Positions 26,139-34,837 of a stretch of DNA of 64,000 bases are shown piece by piece (positions within the stretch are counted from its first letter, which is position 1; each line of letters begins with the position of its first letter). The translations under genes and the position numbers were made by a program. The notes beneath the pieces were generated by a model, which saw only the letters and a program-made list of their open reading frames with translations, made no database searches and had not been told where the DNA came from. Source of the DNA: Stenotrophomonas maltophilia (GTDB lineage Bacteria; Pseudomonadota; Gammaproteobacteria; Xanthomonadales; Xanthomonadaceae). Where the stretch lies: assembly GCF_003205835.1 (NCBI RefSeq), contig NZ_CP029773.1, positions 4,310,501-4,374,500 on the forward strand, written 5' to 3'.

Positions 26139-26978
26139 ATGACGACGCTCGATGTTCCCCGCTACCTGCAGCGCCTGCAGCTGGATGCGCCGCCGCCGCT
26201 GACGCTGGCCGGCCTGACCCTGCTGCAGCAGCGCCACAACGCGCTGCTGCCGTTCGAGACCCTCAGCTGCCTGCTGCGCGATGCGGTACCGATCGACCTG
26301 GACAGCGTGCAGCGCAAGCTGCTTGACGACCGCCGTGGCGGTTACTGCTTCGAGCTCAACGGCGGCCTGCTGGCGCTGCTGCAGGCGCTGGGCTTCGATG
26401 CGCAACCGTTGAGCGCGCGCGTGCTGCTGGCCGCCCAGGACGGCCAGCTGACGGCGCGTACCCACCTGCTGCTGCGCGTGCACGTGGACGGTGATGACTG
26501 GCTGGTGGACGCCGGTTTCGGCAGCCTGACCCCGACCGTACCGCTGCGCCTGCATGACCCGCAGCCGCAGGCCACGCCGCACGAACGCTACCTGTTGCAG
26601 CGGTTGGAAGACGGTGGTGATTTCGTGCTGTCGGCCGAATCCAGCGAGGGCTGGCGGGCGATGTACCGCTTCGATCTGCAGGCGCCGGCGCCGATCGACA
26701 ACGTGGTGGGCAACTGGTACGTGTGCACCCATCCCGACTCCAGTTTCCCCGGCCAGCTGCGCGCATCGCTGACCGGCCCGGACTGGCGCCGCACCATCGG
26801 CAGCGGCAACTACACCGAGTATCGCCTCGGGCAGGCGCCGGACAAGCGCCCGCTGCATGACGTCGGAGACGTGCGCGACGTGCTGGAGCAGCGCTTCGGC
26901 ATCCAGCTTCCGGACGACCCGCGGCTGGATCCCGCGATCAACGACTGGCTGCAGCGCTCACGCGCCGCGACGGTGTAG
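26139..26978 (+). CDS. Arylamine N-acetyltransferase
   Basis: A 279-residue cytoplasmic enzyme of the NAT family that transfers acetyl from acetyl-CoA to arylamines and hydrazines by a cysteine-histidine-aspartate triad. All three are visible: Cys70 in RRGGYCFELNGGL, His near 108 in LTARTHLLLRVHV, and Asp near 123 in WLVDAGFGS. Length is normal. It has no operon partner: the chemoreceptor is divergent and the next gene convergent. The TAG stop at 26976-26978 is the TAG of a GTAG SMAG head, so the hairpin begins one base before the stop codon. Confidence 0.95.
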   Translation: MTTLDVPRYLQRLQLDAPPPLTLAGLTLLQQRHNALLPFETLSCLLRDAVPIDLDSVQRKLLDDRRGGYCFELNGGLLALLQALGFDAQPLSARVLLAAQDGQLTARTHLLLRVHVDGDDWLVDAGFGSLTPTVPLRLHDPQPQATPHERYLLQRLEDGGDFVLSAESSEGWRAMYRFDLQAPAPIDNVVGNWYVCTHPDSSFPGQLRASLTGPDWRRTIGSGNYTEYRLGQAPDKRPLHDVGDVRDVLEQRFGIQLPDDPRLDPAINDWLQRSRAATV

Positions 26979-27047
26979 AGCCGAGCCGATGCTCGGCTGA
27001 GCGTTGGCAGCTGGGTCAACAGCAGCCGAGCATCGGCTCGGCTCTAC
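26975..27047. repeat. Inverted SMAG pair ending two convergent genes
   Basis: GTAGAGCCGAGCCGATGCTC at 26975-26997 and the inverted copy at 27025-27047. The TAG of the left head is the stop of the acetyltransferase; the TAG of the right head (minus strand) is the stop of the VOC gene. The pair can form one long stem and may act as a bidirectional 3'-end structure. Confidence 0.92.
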
Positions 27048-27415
27048 AGAACCGCGCGCGCCTGCAATGCAATCCGGTTGCCTTCGCTGTCGCGGATCTC
27101 GGCCACGCGCCAGTCGCCGGCATCTGCCGGGCCGAAGCGCAGCTCGGCCCCGGCCTGCAGCGCACGCTCGAGGCTGGCATCCAGGTCATCGACACCGATA
27201 TAGATGCGCGTGCCCTGCTCGGAGGGCCGGTAGTCCGCTCCCTGCACCAGCGACATGCTGGCGCCGGCGGCCTCATCGGCAAACGGCAGGTACGCCATCC
27301 TGCAGTCGTGCAGCAGGACCGGCTCATCCACCACCACCTGCAGCCACTGCTGGTAGAAGGCGATCGCACGGGCCAGGTCAGTGGCCGGGATCTCGACATG
27401 CAGGATCGGGTTCAT
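27044..27415 (-). CDS. VOC (glyoxalase/bleomycin-resistance) family protein
   Basis: A 123-residue protein made of two beta-alpha-beta-beta-beta modules (MNPILHVEIPATDLARAIAFYQ and TRIYIGVDDLDASLERALQA). The pattern of the C-terminal module, VAEIRDSEGNRIALQAR, is typical of glyoxalase-like metalloproteins, but the substrate cannot be told. AAGGAG precedes the start. It follows the NarL-type regulator gene by 22 bases on the same strand, so it may be the last gene of that operon. Its last residues (RAVL) and stop run into a SMAG hairpin. Confidence 0.88.
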   Translation of the reverse strand: MNPILHVEIPATDLARAIAFYQQWLQVVVDEPVLLHDCRMAYLPFADEAAGASMSLVQGADYRPSEQGTRIYIGVDDLDASLERALQAGAELRFGPADAGDWRVAEIRDSEGNRIALQARAVL

Positions 27416-27437
27416 TGGCGCTCCTTGCGCGGCTGAC

Positions 27438-28076
27438 TCAGATGATGCGCAGGGTAATCGCCTTCAGGACCGCGCGGGTACGGTCGCGGGTGCCGAGCTT
27501 GTCCAGGATGGCGGACACGTAGTTCTTCACCGTGCCCTCGGCCAGGAACAGGCTGCGCGCGATCTCCTTGTTGCTGTAGCCCCCGGCCAGCAGGCGCAGG
27601 ATTGCCACTTCACGTTCGCCGAAGGTATCGGTGGGCGGCGCTTCATCGTGGAAGCGGTAACGCGCGCGCACCGGATCGGTACTGACCGGCAGCAGCAGGG
27701 TCTCGCCAGCAGCAACGCGTTCGATGGCCTCGCGCAGGTCGGCCGGCGCGGCATCCTTGAGCAGGAAGCCCTGCGCACCGGCCTCGCTGGCGCGCAGCAG
27801 CAGATCACTTTCATCGAAGGTGGTCAGCAGCAGCCACGGCGTGGCATCGCCGCGCGCGCGCAGCTGGCGCAGTGCCTCGATCCCATCCAGCCCGGGCATG
27901 CGGATGTCACTGAGCACCACGTCCACGCGCTGCGTATTCAGCGCATCCAGCAGGGCCTGGCCATCCTCGGCCTCCAGCACCACGTCCACCCCCAGGCCCT
28001 GCAGCAGCGCACGCAGGCCTGCACGCACCAATGCCTGGTCGTCGGCCAGCGCTACGCGGATTGCCGCCGGGCTCAT
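27438..28076 (-). CDS. NarL/FixJ-family response regulator
   Basis: A 212-residue regulator. The receiver has D-D at 12-13, phosphoacceptor D57 in VDVVLSDIRMPGLDG and Lys in GFLLKDAAPADL. The LuxR-type helix-turn-helix is at the C-terminus (LLAGGYSNKEIARSLFLAEGTVKNYVSAIL). It overlaps the kinase gene by 4 bases and is transcribed after it. Such pairs often control membrane or stress genes; the target here is not evident, although the divergent DUF2141/carotenoid oxygenase pair is a candidate. Confidence 0.93.
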   Translation of the reverse strand: MSPAAIRVALADDQALVRAGLRALLQGLGVDVVLEAEDGQALLDALNTQRVDVVLSDIRMPGLDGIEALRQLRARGDATPWLLLTTFDESDLLLRASEAGAQGFLLKDAAPADLREAIERVAAGETLLLPVSTDPVRARYRFHDEAPPTDTFGEREVAILRLLAGGYSNKEIARSLFLAEGTVKNYVSAILDKLGTRDRTRAVLKAITLRII

Positions 28077-29173
28077 GCCGGCAACCGCGCGGTCAGATGC
28101 ATGCCGCCCTGCGCGGTTCGGGCCAACTCCAGCCGCCCCTGCACAGCCGCCAGGCGCTCGCGCATGCCGGCGATGCCATTGCCCTCGCGGATGCGTTCGG
28201 CGCGCTGGCCATCATCGCGGATATCGATACGCAACTGGGATTCCTCTTCATTGATCGTCAACCACACGGTGTCTGCATTGCCGTGCCGGGCGGCATTGGT
28301 CAGGGCTTCCTGTACCAGCCGCAGCACGGTCTCGGCCATCAACGGGTCAGCCACGCGCACCCCGTCGCCGATCTGCAGCTGCAGCTTCGGTCGTGGGAAG
28401 GGTGCGGCCAGCGCATGCAGCGCGGTGGCCAGATCGAGGCCGCGATCATCGCGCATCGATTGCACTACCTGGCGGATGTCGGCCAGCAACTCGCCGGACA
28501 ACTGTTCGGCCAGCACCAGCCCTTCGCGACCGGCCAGCGCAGGGTCAGCGGCCAGGGCGCGCAGGTTGAGCCGCATCGCGGTGAGCTTGTGCCCGGCCAC
28601 ATCATGCAGTTCGCGGGCCAGGCGCAGGCGCTCGGCATCGCGTGCACTGTCAGCCAGCAGCGCGCGGGTGGCCAGCAGGTCGGCGTTGACCCGGGCCAGG
28701 TCATCGCGGGCCAGCGCCGTGCTGCGGGCATAGTGCGCGGTCAGCGCGGCAAAGGCCTGGAAACCGCCATACAGCAGCACCACCAGCAGGGGCTGGCTGA
28801 AGCCGCTGTGGCGCAGCACGGCATACACCGCCAGGTTGGCCAGCAGCGCAACACCCAGCACAAAGCGCGGCGGCCAGTGCTCGGCCAGCTGTGCAACCAG
28901 CACCACCAGCAGCACCGGGGCGGTGCCGGTACGCGGCTGCAGCGCAACCAGCACAACCGCCAACAGCGCCTGCAACACCGCAGCGACGGCGCGCACGCGG
29001 GATGGCATCGACGCCCAGCCGTGCACCACGAACAGCAGCAGGAACACAGCAAGCAGCAGCAGGCTCAGCCCGGCGCCGCTGCGCTGCACTGCGAACGACA
29101 GGCCGACCACCAGCACGGTGACCAGGCCGGCGAGGCTGAGCGGACGCAACAGATGGCGGAACAGGCTGGGCAT
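28073..29173 (-). CDS. DesK/NarX-type sensor histidine kinase
   Basis: A 366-residue membrane kinase with four to five hydrophobic helices in the first 165 residues and almost no periplasmic domain, suggesting it senses the membrane itself. The HisKA_3 phosphorylation motif is RLARELHDVAGHKLTAMRLN. The ATPase domain has VLRLVQEALTNAARHGNADT and a reduced G box, IRDDGQRAERIREGNGIAGMRERL. It overlaps the response regulator gene. The start at 29173 gives a protein that begins just before the first helix; the ATG lacks an obvious ribosome site and a longer N-terminus (to 29299) cannot be excluded. Confidence 0.9.
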   Translation of the reverse strand: MPSLFRHLLRPLSLAGLVTVLVVGLSFAVQRSGAGLSLLLLAVFLLLFVVHGWASMPSRVRAVAAVLQALLAVVLVALQPRTGTAPVLLVVLVAQLAEHWPPRFVLGVALLANLAVYAVLRHSGFSQPLLVVLLYGGFQAFAALTAHYARSTALARDDLARVNADLLATRALLADSARDAERLRLARELHDVAGHKLTAMRLNLRALAADPALAGREGLVLAEQLSGELLADIRQVVQSMRDDRGLDLATALHALAAPFPRPKLQLQIGDGVRVADPLMAETVLRLVQEALTNAARHGNADTVWLTINEEESQLRIDIRDDGQRAERIREGNGIAGMRERLAAVQGRLELARTAQGGMHLTARLPA

Positions 29174-29329
29174 GGCCAGATGCTGACGGCCGCGCACGCC
29201 GGCGGCAATGGGTCCGGCGCAGAAAGTGACTTCTGGCACGTCGAATCGATGACCACTGGCCCTGAACCCGGTGCACCGCCCCACGCAGACTGGCTCCACA
29301 CCGCCTCACCCACTTCCGGAGCCACCGCC

Positions 29330-29752
29330 ATGATCCGCACCGCCCTGCTCAGCACCGCCCTGACTGCCCTGGCCCTGGCCGGCAGTGCCCACGCCGCCGA
29401 CCTGGCCGTGACCGTGCACGACGTCCGCGTGCAGACCGGCACCCTGCGTGCTGCCCTGGTTGACAGCGCGGCCGCCTGGGACGGCAAGGCCAGGCCCGTG
29501 CAGGCCCAGCAGGCGGCGCCCAGCGGTGACAGCGCCCGCTTCGTGTTCAAGAACCTGCCGGCCGGCACCTATGCCGTACTGCTCACCCACGACGAGAACG
29601 ACAACGGCAAGCTCGACACCAACCTGGTCGGCATGCCGGTGGAAGGCTACGGCTTCAGCAACAACCCGCAGGTGATGCGCAAGCCGACCTTCGACGAGGC
29701 GCGCGTCGACGTGCCGGCGGCTGGCACCGCCATCGACATCACCCTGCGCTGA
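29330..29752 (+). CDS. DUF2141 family secreted protein
   Basis: A 140-residue exported protein. A clean signal peptide (MIRTALLSTALTALALAGSAHA) precedes the DUF2141 pattern: LAVTVHDVRVQTGTLRAALV, FVFKNLPAGTYAVLLTHDEN and DNGKLDTNLVGMPVEGYGFS. Function is unknown; the fold resembles transthyretin-like domains. It is followed after 26 bases by a carotenoid oxygenase gene, and similar pairs with pigment enzymes support a joint transcript. Confidence 0.9.
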   Translation: MIRTALLSTALTALALAGSAHAADLAVTVHDVRVQTGTLRAALVDSAAAWDGKARPVQAQQAAPSGDSARFVFKNLPAGTYAVLLTHDENDNGKLDTNLVGMPVEGYGFSNNPQVMRKPTFDEARVDVPAAGTAIDITLR

Positions 29753-29778
29753 TTCCCGCATCCAGACCCGAGGCCACC

Positions 29779-31302
29779 ATGGACCGTCGCCGCTTCCTTC
29801 GTACCCTGCTCAGCAGCAGTGCCTGCCTGGCCCTGGGCGCCACCGCGCTGCGCAGCGCTCCCGCCTACGCCGGCGACCCGGCGCGGTTCGCGCAGGGCAT
29901 GCAGGAACACCCGTGGCTGCTCGGCTGGCGCAGCGTCGGCAGCGAAAGCCTCGGCCCGGCCACCGTGCAACTGCAGGGAAAGCTGCCAGCGGGCCTGGCC
30001 GGCACGCTGTACCGCAACGGCCCGGCCTGGACCGAGCGCGATGGCTTCCGCTACGACCACTGGTTCGACGGTGACGGCATGGTGCATGGCTGGCGCTTCA
30101 ATGGTGACGGCAGCCTGACCCATCACGGGCGCATGGTCGCCACGCCGAAATTCACCCGTGAACAGAAGGCCGGCCGCTTCCAGTATCCAGCTGCCGGCAC
30201 CAGCGTTCCCGGTGCGCTGGCAGTTCGAAACAACGACGATGCCAACGTGGCCAATACCTCGGTAACCATGATCAATGGCCGCCTGTTCGCGCTGTGCGAG
30301 TCCGGCTCGGCATTCGAAGTAGACCCCGATTCCCTGCAGACGCTGGGTCCGGTGACCTGGCGTCCGGACCTCGCCGCACTGCCGTTCTCGGCGCACCCGC
30401 TGCGCGACCGCGACGGCAGCGTCTGGAACTTCGGCTCGATCAGCCTGATGGGTGGCCATGGCCTGCTGGTCTGGCACATCGGTGCGAACGGCCAGCTGCG
30501 CAGCGCCAATGTGATCGAAACACCCGAGCATGGCTACCTGCATGCCTTCGCGATGACCGACCAGCACCTGGTGTTCGTGATGATGCCGTTCGATTTCACC
30601 GGCACAGGCGGCAGCTTCTTCGAGCGCATGCAGTTCGCACCGCAGCGCCCCGTGCGCATCGCGGTGGTCGCCAAGGATGCGCCGGACAAGACGCAGTGGT
30701 TCGAAGCCCCGTTCGCGGCGATCTACCACTTCGGCGATGCGTTCACCCGCGATGGCGGCATCGTGCTGCGTGCAGTGCGCCACGATGACATCAATGAGGC
30801 GCGCTCGCCGATGAAGGAAGCGATGGCCGGTGATGGCGCACACGCCGCCAACAGTGGCGCCAGCCTGGTCGAGCTGCATCTGGACCTGCGTCGTGGCCAG
30901 GCCCGCTGGCAGCCGCTGGGCATCAGCGCGGTGGAGTTCCCGCTGTTCGACCCCCGTTCCGCCGATACCCGCGGTGCGCGCCTGTACGCGCCGACCATCG
31001 ACGGCCCGGCCACCGCACCGTACTTCAATGCGGTGGCCGCGTTCGACATCGAGCGCGGGCGCCGCCAGCTCTGGAACTATGGACCGGACATCATGGCCGA
31101 AGAGCATGTGTTCGTACCGCGCCCGGGCAGCCGCAACGCCGATGATGGCTGGCTGATCGGCACCCTGCTCGATCCGGTGAACAAGCGCAGCGGCCTGGCG
31201 GTGCTCGATGCCCGTCACCTGGACGACGGTCCGCTGGCACAGGCCTGGCTGCCCTATGCGGTACCACTGGGCTTCCACGGCACCTTCGCCGCGCGCGGCT
31301 GA
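29779..31302 (+). CDS. Carotenoid oxygenase (RPE65/CCD family), Tat-exported
   Basis: A 507-residue non-haem iron oxygenase that cleaves polyene or stilbene-like double bonds. The N-terminus DRRRFLRTLLSSSACLALGA is a Tat-type signal with twin arginines, so the enzyme is predicted to be exported folded. Four iron-binding histidines are plausible at SAHPLRD (about 205), YLHAFAMTDQH (about 254), YHFGDAF (about 316) and LGFHGTFAARG (about 500). Family blocks LYRNGPAW, HWFDGDGMVHGW and NVANTSV are intact. Substrate unknown. The preceding DUF2141 gene is probably cotranscribed. Confidence 0.92.
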   Translation: MDRRRFLRTLLSSSACLALGATALRSAPAYAGDPARFAQGMQEHPWLLGWRSVGSESLGPATVQLQGKLPAGLAGTLYRNGPAWTERDGFRYDHWFDGDGMVHGWRFNGDGSLTHHGRMVATPKFTREQKAGRFQYPAAGTSVPGALAVRNNDDANVANTSVTMINGRLFALCESGSAFEVDPDSLQTLGPVTWRPDLAALPFSAHPLRDRDGSVWNFGSISLMGGHGLLVWHIGANGQLRSANVIETPEHGYLHAFAMTDQHLVFVMMPFDFTGTGGSFFERMQFAPQRPVRIAVVAKDAPDKTQWFEAPFAAIYHFGDAFTRDGGIVLRAVRHDDINEARSPMKEAMAGDGAHAANSGASLVELHLDLRRGQARWQPLGISAVEFPLFDPRSADTRGARLYAPTIDGPATAPYFNAVAAFDIERGRRQLWNYGPDIMAEEHVFVPRPGSRNADDGWLIGTLLDPVNKRSGLAVLDARHLDDGPLAQAWLPYAVPLGFHGTFAARG

Positions 31303-31364
31303 TTCCACGCCACGCGGACACCGTTGTTGGCATGCTGGGTCTCCCCTGCCCCGTGGAGTTCTGC

Positions 31365-32081
31365 ATGTCCCTGGCCGACCACCGACGTACGCTGGCACCG
31401 CACGGTTTCCTGCGCGTGGCGATCAACCTGGGCAACCCGGTGCTGGCACAGGGCGATGCGCGCTCACCGCGCGGCCCCTCGCTGGAACTGGCCACAGCGT
31501 TGGCGCAACGGATGGGGGTGCAGGCACGCTTCACCTGCCACGATGCCGCAGCCTCGGTGGTCGCCGCAGCAGGCGAAGACGGTTGGGACCTGGCCTTCCT
31601 GGCCATCGATCCTGCACGCGCCGACCGCATTGCCTTCAGTGCCCCGTACGTGGAGATCGAAGGTACCTATCTGGTTCGCGCGGACAGCCCTGCGCAGCAG
31701 GTAGCCGACCTGGACCGCGACGGACTGCGCATCGCGGTCGGCCGCGGTGCGGCCTACGACCTGTTTCTCAGCCGTGAACTGCGCCACGCCACGATCGAGC
31801 GGGCGGAGACCTCGGCGGCGGCCATCACGCTGTTCGATCAGCAGCGCCTGGATGCCGCCGCCGGTGTACGCCAGCCGCTGGAAGCATGGGCGCAGGCGCA
31901 TCCCGGCCACCGTGTGCTGGCCGGCCGTTTCACCGCGATCCAGCAGGCGGTGGCGGCACCGGCCTCACGCCCGGCCGATGCATTGCGGGCGTTGTTCGAG
32001 GAAGTGGAGGCGATCAAGGCCGGCCCGTTGCTTGAGGAAGCGTTCGCGCGTGCCGGGCAGGCGGTCACGCTGGTTCGGTGA
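31365..32081 (+). CDS. Periplasmic-binding-protein-like domain protein without signal peptide
   Basis: A 238-residue type 2 solute-binding fold of the SBP_bac_3 kind: LRVAINLGNPVLAQ, SLELATALAQRMGVQARF, WDLAFLAIDPARADRIAFSA, and YVEIEGTYLVRADSPAQQVADL. Usually such proteins feed amino acids to an ABC transporter, but no transporter genes are nearby and neither ATG (31332 or 31365) gives a signal peptide, so it may be cytoplasmic. The start at 31365 has TGGAG upstream. It is 62 bases after the carotenoid oxygenase gene and ends just before a SMAG pair. Confidence 0.82.
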   Translation: MSLADHRRTLAPHGFLRVAINLGNPVLAQGDARSPRGPSLELATALAQRMGVQARFTCHDAAASVVAAAGEDGWDLAFLAIDPARADRIAFSAPYVEIEGTYLVRADSPAQQVADLDRDGLRIAVGRGAAYDLFLSRELRHATIERAETSAAAITLFDQQRLDAAAGVRQPLEAWAQAHPGHRVLAGRFTAIQQAVAAPASRPADALRALFEEVEAIKAGPLLEEAFARAGQAVTLVR

Positions 32082-32083
32082 CT

Positions 32084-32119
32084 GTAGAGCACCAGCAGTC
32101 GAGCATGGCTCGACGCTAC
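32084..32119. repeat. SMAG pair (one partial, one GTAGCGTCGAGCC type)
   Basis: A GTAGAGCACCAGC head at 32084 and an intact inverted element at 32099-32119 ending GACGCTAC. The TAG of the latter, on the minus strand, is the stop of the LysR gene. Confidence 0.75.
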
Positions 32120-33015
32120 AGATGTGCGTCTGCCATGTGCCGCACGTGCTCGGCGGCCTGCGCATGCAGCCAGTCGCGGAACGCGAGGAAGCCACGATGG
32201 CTGGCCGAGCGCTGCGGGTACACCAGCCAATGCGGCCAGGCGGTTTTCAGGCGCAGGCTGGACAGCGCGACCAGCTGACCGGATTCCAGCAGCAAGCGTG
32301 CCCGCGTCACCCGCCCGAGCGCTACCCCTACCCCGTCCAGCGCCGCACGGTGGTGTGCCTCCGAATCATCCAGCACCGCCACGAAGCGCGGTGGCGGACT
32401 CTGCCCACTCAAGGCGAACCAGGCGCCCCACGCGCCGTCGGGATCACCGAGCAGCGGCCACTGGGTCAGCGGTACACGGTCGATGCCCCCCATGCGTTCG
32501 ATCAGTGCCGGGCTGGCCATCGGCAGCAGCCACTCGTCGAACAGCGGTTCCACCACCAGCCCGGGCCACTGCCCGGTGCCCAGCCGCAGCGCGGCGTCGA
32601 ACTGGCGCTGCCGCTCGAAATCGACCAGGCGTTCACTCGACTGCAGGTTGATCTCGATCTGCGGGTGCGCGGCCACGAAGTGGCCCAGGCGTGGCACCAG
32701 CCAGGCCGAGGCCATCGACGGCACCGCACTGATCGTCAGCACGTGCTCGGCGCGTGCCGCATAGGGTTGGAAGGCTTCGTTGATCGCATCCAGATGCGGT
32801 CCGACCTGGTCGAGCAGGCGCTGCCCTTCCAGGGTGAGGGTGACACCACGCGCCTGGCGGATCAGCAACGGTTGGCCAAGGCGCTCTTCCAGCTGCCGCA
32901 TCTGGTGGCTGAGCGCGCTGACGGTCACATTCATCGACGCGGCGGCACGCGACAGGTTGCCGAGCCGGGCGGCAGCCACGAAGCCCTGCAGGGCATGGAG
33001 TGGAGGGCGGGACAT
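32116..33015 (-). CDS. LysR-family transcriptional regulator
   Basis: A 299-residue regulator with helix-turn-helix LQGFVAAARLGNLSRAAASMNVTVSALSHQMRQL and wing LLIRQARGVTLTLEGQRLL. The effector domain follows (VLTISAVPSMASAWLVPRLG, then VDFERQRQFDAALRLGTGQW), closest to the GcvA/AmpR-like set. GAGAGGAA sits upstream of the start at 33015. It is divergent from a tiny gene at 33114, a possible target. Its stop codon TAG is contributed by a SMAG hairpin. Confidence 0.9.
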   Translation of the reverse strand: MSRPPLHALQGFVAAARLGNLSRAAASMNVTVSALSHQMRQLEERLGQPLLIRQARGVTLTLEGQRLLDQVGPHLDAINEAFQPYAARAEHVLTISAVPSMASAWLVPRLGHFVAAHPQIEINLQSSERLVDFERQRQFDAALRLGTGQWPGLVVEPLFDEWLLPMASPALIERMGGIDRVPLTQWPLLGDPDGAWGAWFALSGQSPPPRFVAVLDDSEAHHRAALDGVGVALGRVTRARLLLESGQLVALSSLRLKTAWPHWLVYPQRSASHRGFLAFRDWLHAQAAEHVRHMADAHL

Positions 33016-33113
33016 CAGGCTTGAATTCCTCTCAAGGCCACCTTGCGGAAATGTCGCTTTTTGCCCGTCCATGCTGCCCGTATCGTGCAATCCACTCAAG
33101 TGGAGGCACGCTC

Positions 33114-33293
33114 ATGAACATCTTCAGCGGCTTGTTGTTCCTGCACGGCCACGTGGCCAGCACCGAGCTGGCACGCCAGCTGGCCAGCCCGTCGCCGCCG
33201 CCCAGCACCATCCCCGGTAGTGCCGGCCGCTGGCCGGCAACCTCGTCGACCGGGAAACCTGCAGCTGCCAGCCAGCGCCCCGCGCACCCCTAA
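33114..33293 (+). CDS. Small protein with SMAG-derived C-terminus
   Basis: A 59-residue frame beginning MNIFSGLLFLHGHVASTELA, with GGAGG at 7-base spacing, a strong ribosome site. The hydrophobic start followed by LARQLASPSPPPS looks like a real small protein. From codon 35 on, the frame runs through a SMAG hairpin (33217-33239), which is translated as GSAGRWPA. It is divergent from the LysR gene and its stop overlaps the stop of the convergent phosphatase gene by 3 bases. Function unknown. Confidence 0.5.
   Translation: MNIFSGLLFLHGHVASTELARQLASPSPPPSTIPGSAGRWPATSSTGKPAAASQRPAHP
33217..33239 (+). repeat. SMAG hairpin inside a small reading frame
   Basis: GTAGTGCCGGCCGCTGGCCG; the GTAG head is out of frame as a stop for the small gene, so it is read through as Gly-Ser. 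Confidence 0.85.
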
Positions 33294-34837
33294 CGCTGCA
33301 GTGCCTCCTGCACCGCCGCAGCCACATCGGTGTTGTCGATGTAGCTGCCGTCGTTCCAGCGCACATGCTGGCGGTAACCGGCATCGACGCCCCGCACGCG
33401 CTGGCCCAGCAGCTCCGCGCCCGCGCCCTTGGCCCACAACGGCACCAGCGCATTGGAATGGTTGCCGGTCGGGCGGAAGCTCATCCCCGGCATGCGTCCA
33501 CGGCCGTTGTTGCGTACCGGCTCGAAGGCAACGTTCTGTGCATCCGGGCCCATCGGCATGCTGTTGTCGTGGTCGGTGGTGACGATCAACAGGTTGCGTT
33601 CCCAGCCACCGTTGCGCTCGATCCAGTCGACCACCGCCGCCACCGCGTCGTTGAACTCCACGGTTTCCTCGATCAGCCGGCCGTACTGCGGCTGGTCGCT
33701 GCACTGGCCGTAGTGCCATTCGGTGCCGCAGGCACTGGTATGCGCCGCCCAGTCGGTGGCGCCGCCTTCCACCATCAGGAACAGGCCCTTGGCCGAACGC
33801 TGCTGCAGGAACTGCAGCGCGCCACGGGTCATGGTCGCAAGATCGGGCACGCTGTCGATCTTCCTCACACCGGAAGGCGTGGCCGCATCCTTGCCCAGCA
33901 CCTGCAGCTGGCGCGCCTGCTGCAGCGTGTTGGCCACGCGCGGCACGCCGATCAGCGGCCGGTCGGCCGGCAGCCGTCCCTGCGCCAGCGCGGCGAACGC
34001 CTCCTTGCTGCGGATCAGGCGCCACGGCCCCGACGGATTGCCGGCAATGGTGCTGCCCGCTTCCAGCTGCTGCCAATCCTGCTGCGACACCCATTCCCAC
34101 GGGTTCGCGCAGCCCTCGGCCTTGGCCGCGCCGGCACTCTCATCACAGGCGCGACCATCAACGCTGTAGCCGGGACCGCCGGTGCCCATCACCAGGTCCA
34201 TGTGGCCCTGCGCCAGCATCTGGTGCGCGATGGCGTGATAGTTGTTGCGCGATTCGTTCTGCGCCGCGAACGCGGCCGGCGTGGCATGCGCGAACGGTAC
34301 CGAAGTCACCACACCGGTCGCCATGCCCAGCCGCTTGGCGCGCAGCGTGTTGAACTCGACCGGATTGCCATCGTTGCTGTAATTGATGGCGTTGTTGTAG
34401 GTCTTGATGCCCGAGGACAGCGCCGTACCGGCCGCAGCACTGTCGGTGGCGACCGCGGCCAGGTACTGGTAGCCGACGAATGGCAGGTCCTGCGCCGGCA
34501 CCGGTTCGCTGTCCCAGGCCTTTCCCGCGTCGTAGCCCAGGGTCTGCGCGTTGTCGCGGGTCGGCTGGCTGCTGGCGTTCAACGGGAAGGTGGTCACCGC
34601 CAGGCGCTGCGGAAAATCCGCATACGGCGCCCCTTCGCGGCTGCCGTATTGCCAGTAGGCGGCGGCGTCCCAGGTGCCCCAACCGGCACCGTCGTTGATC
34701 ATCACGATCACGTTGTGCGGGCGCGCTGGGCCGGAAGCAACAGCCTCGGCGCGCAGGTTGGGCTGGCAGCCACCCAGCGTAGCCAACGCAAGCAGCAGCG
34801 AGGAATGGAGCCAACGGCGTGGCATGCGTGCAGTCAT
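33290..34837 (-). CDS. Alkaline phosphatase family lipoprotein
   Basis: A 515-residue phosphomonoesterase of the PhoA superfamily. The lipobox (LALATLGGC) near residue 25 predicts attachment to a membrane on the periplasmic side. The metal/phosphoserine signature is AVATDSAAAGTALSSGIKTYN, preceded by NVIVMINDGAGWGTWDA; later metal ligands appear in LMVEGGATDWAAH, VTTDHDNS and GNHSNALVPL. Phosphate starvation would be the usual inducer, but no good Pho box was seen in the 118-base gap to the divergent carboxypeptidase gene. The start at 34837 is preferred because it puts the lipoprotein signal at the N-terminus. Confidence 0.9.
   Translation of the reverse strand: MTARMPRRWLHSSLLLALATLGGCQPNLRAEAVASGPARPHNVIVMINDGAGWGTWDAAAYWQYGSREGAPYADFPQRLAVTTFPLNASSQPTRDNAQTLGYDAGKAWDSEPVPAQDLPFVGYQYLAAVATDSAAAGTALSSGIKTYNNAINYSNDGNPVEFNTLRAKRLGMATGVVTSVPFAHATPAAFAAQNESRNNYHAIAHQMLAQGHMDLVMGTGGPGYSVDGRACDESAGAAKAEGCANPWEWVSQQDWQQLEAGSTIAGNPSGPWRLIRSKEAFAALAQGRLPADRPLIGVPRVANTLQQARQLQVLGKDAATPSGVRKIDSVPDLATMTRGALQFLQQRSAKGLFLMVEGGATDWAAHTSACGTEWHYGQCSDQPQYGRLIEETVEFNDAVAAVVDWIERNGGWERNLLIVTTDHDNSMPMGPDAQNVAFEPVRNNGRGRMPGMSFRPTGNHSNALVPLWAKGAGAELLGQRVRGVDAGYRQHVRWNDGSYIDNTDVAAAVQEALQR

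Noticed and set aside
29647..31398. Minus-strand frame opposite the carotenoid oxygenase
   Set aside because: Shadow of a Tat-exported enzyme with clear iron-binding histidines.
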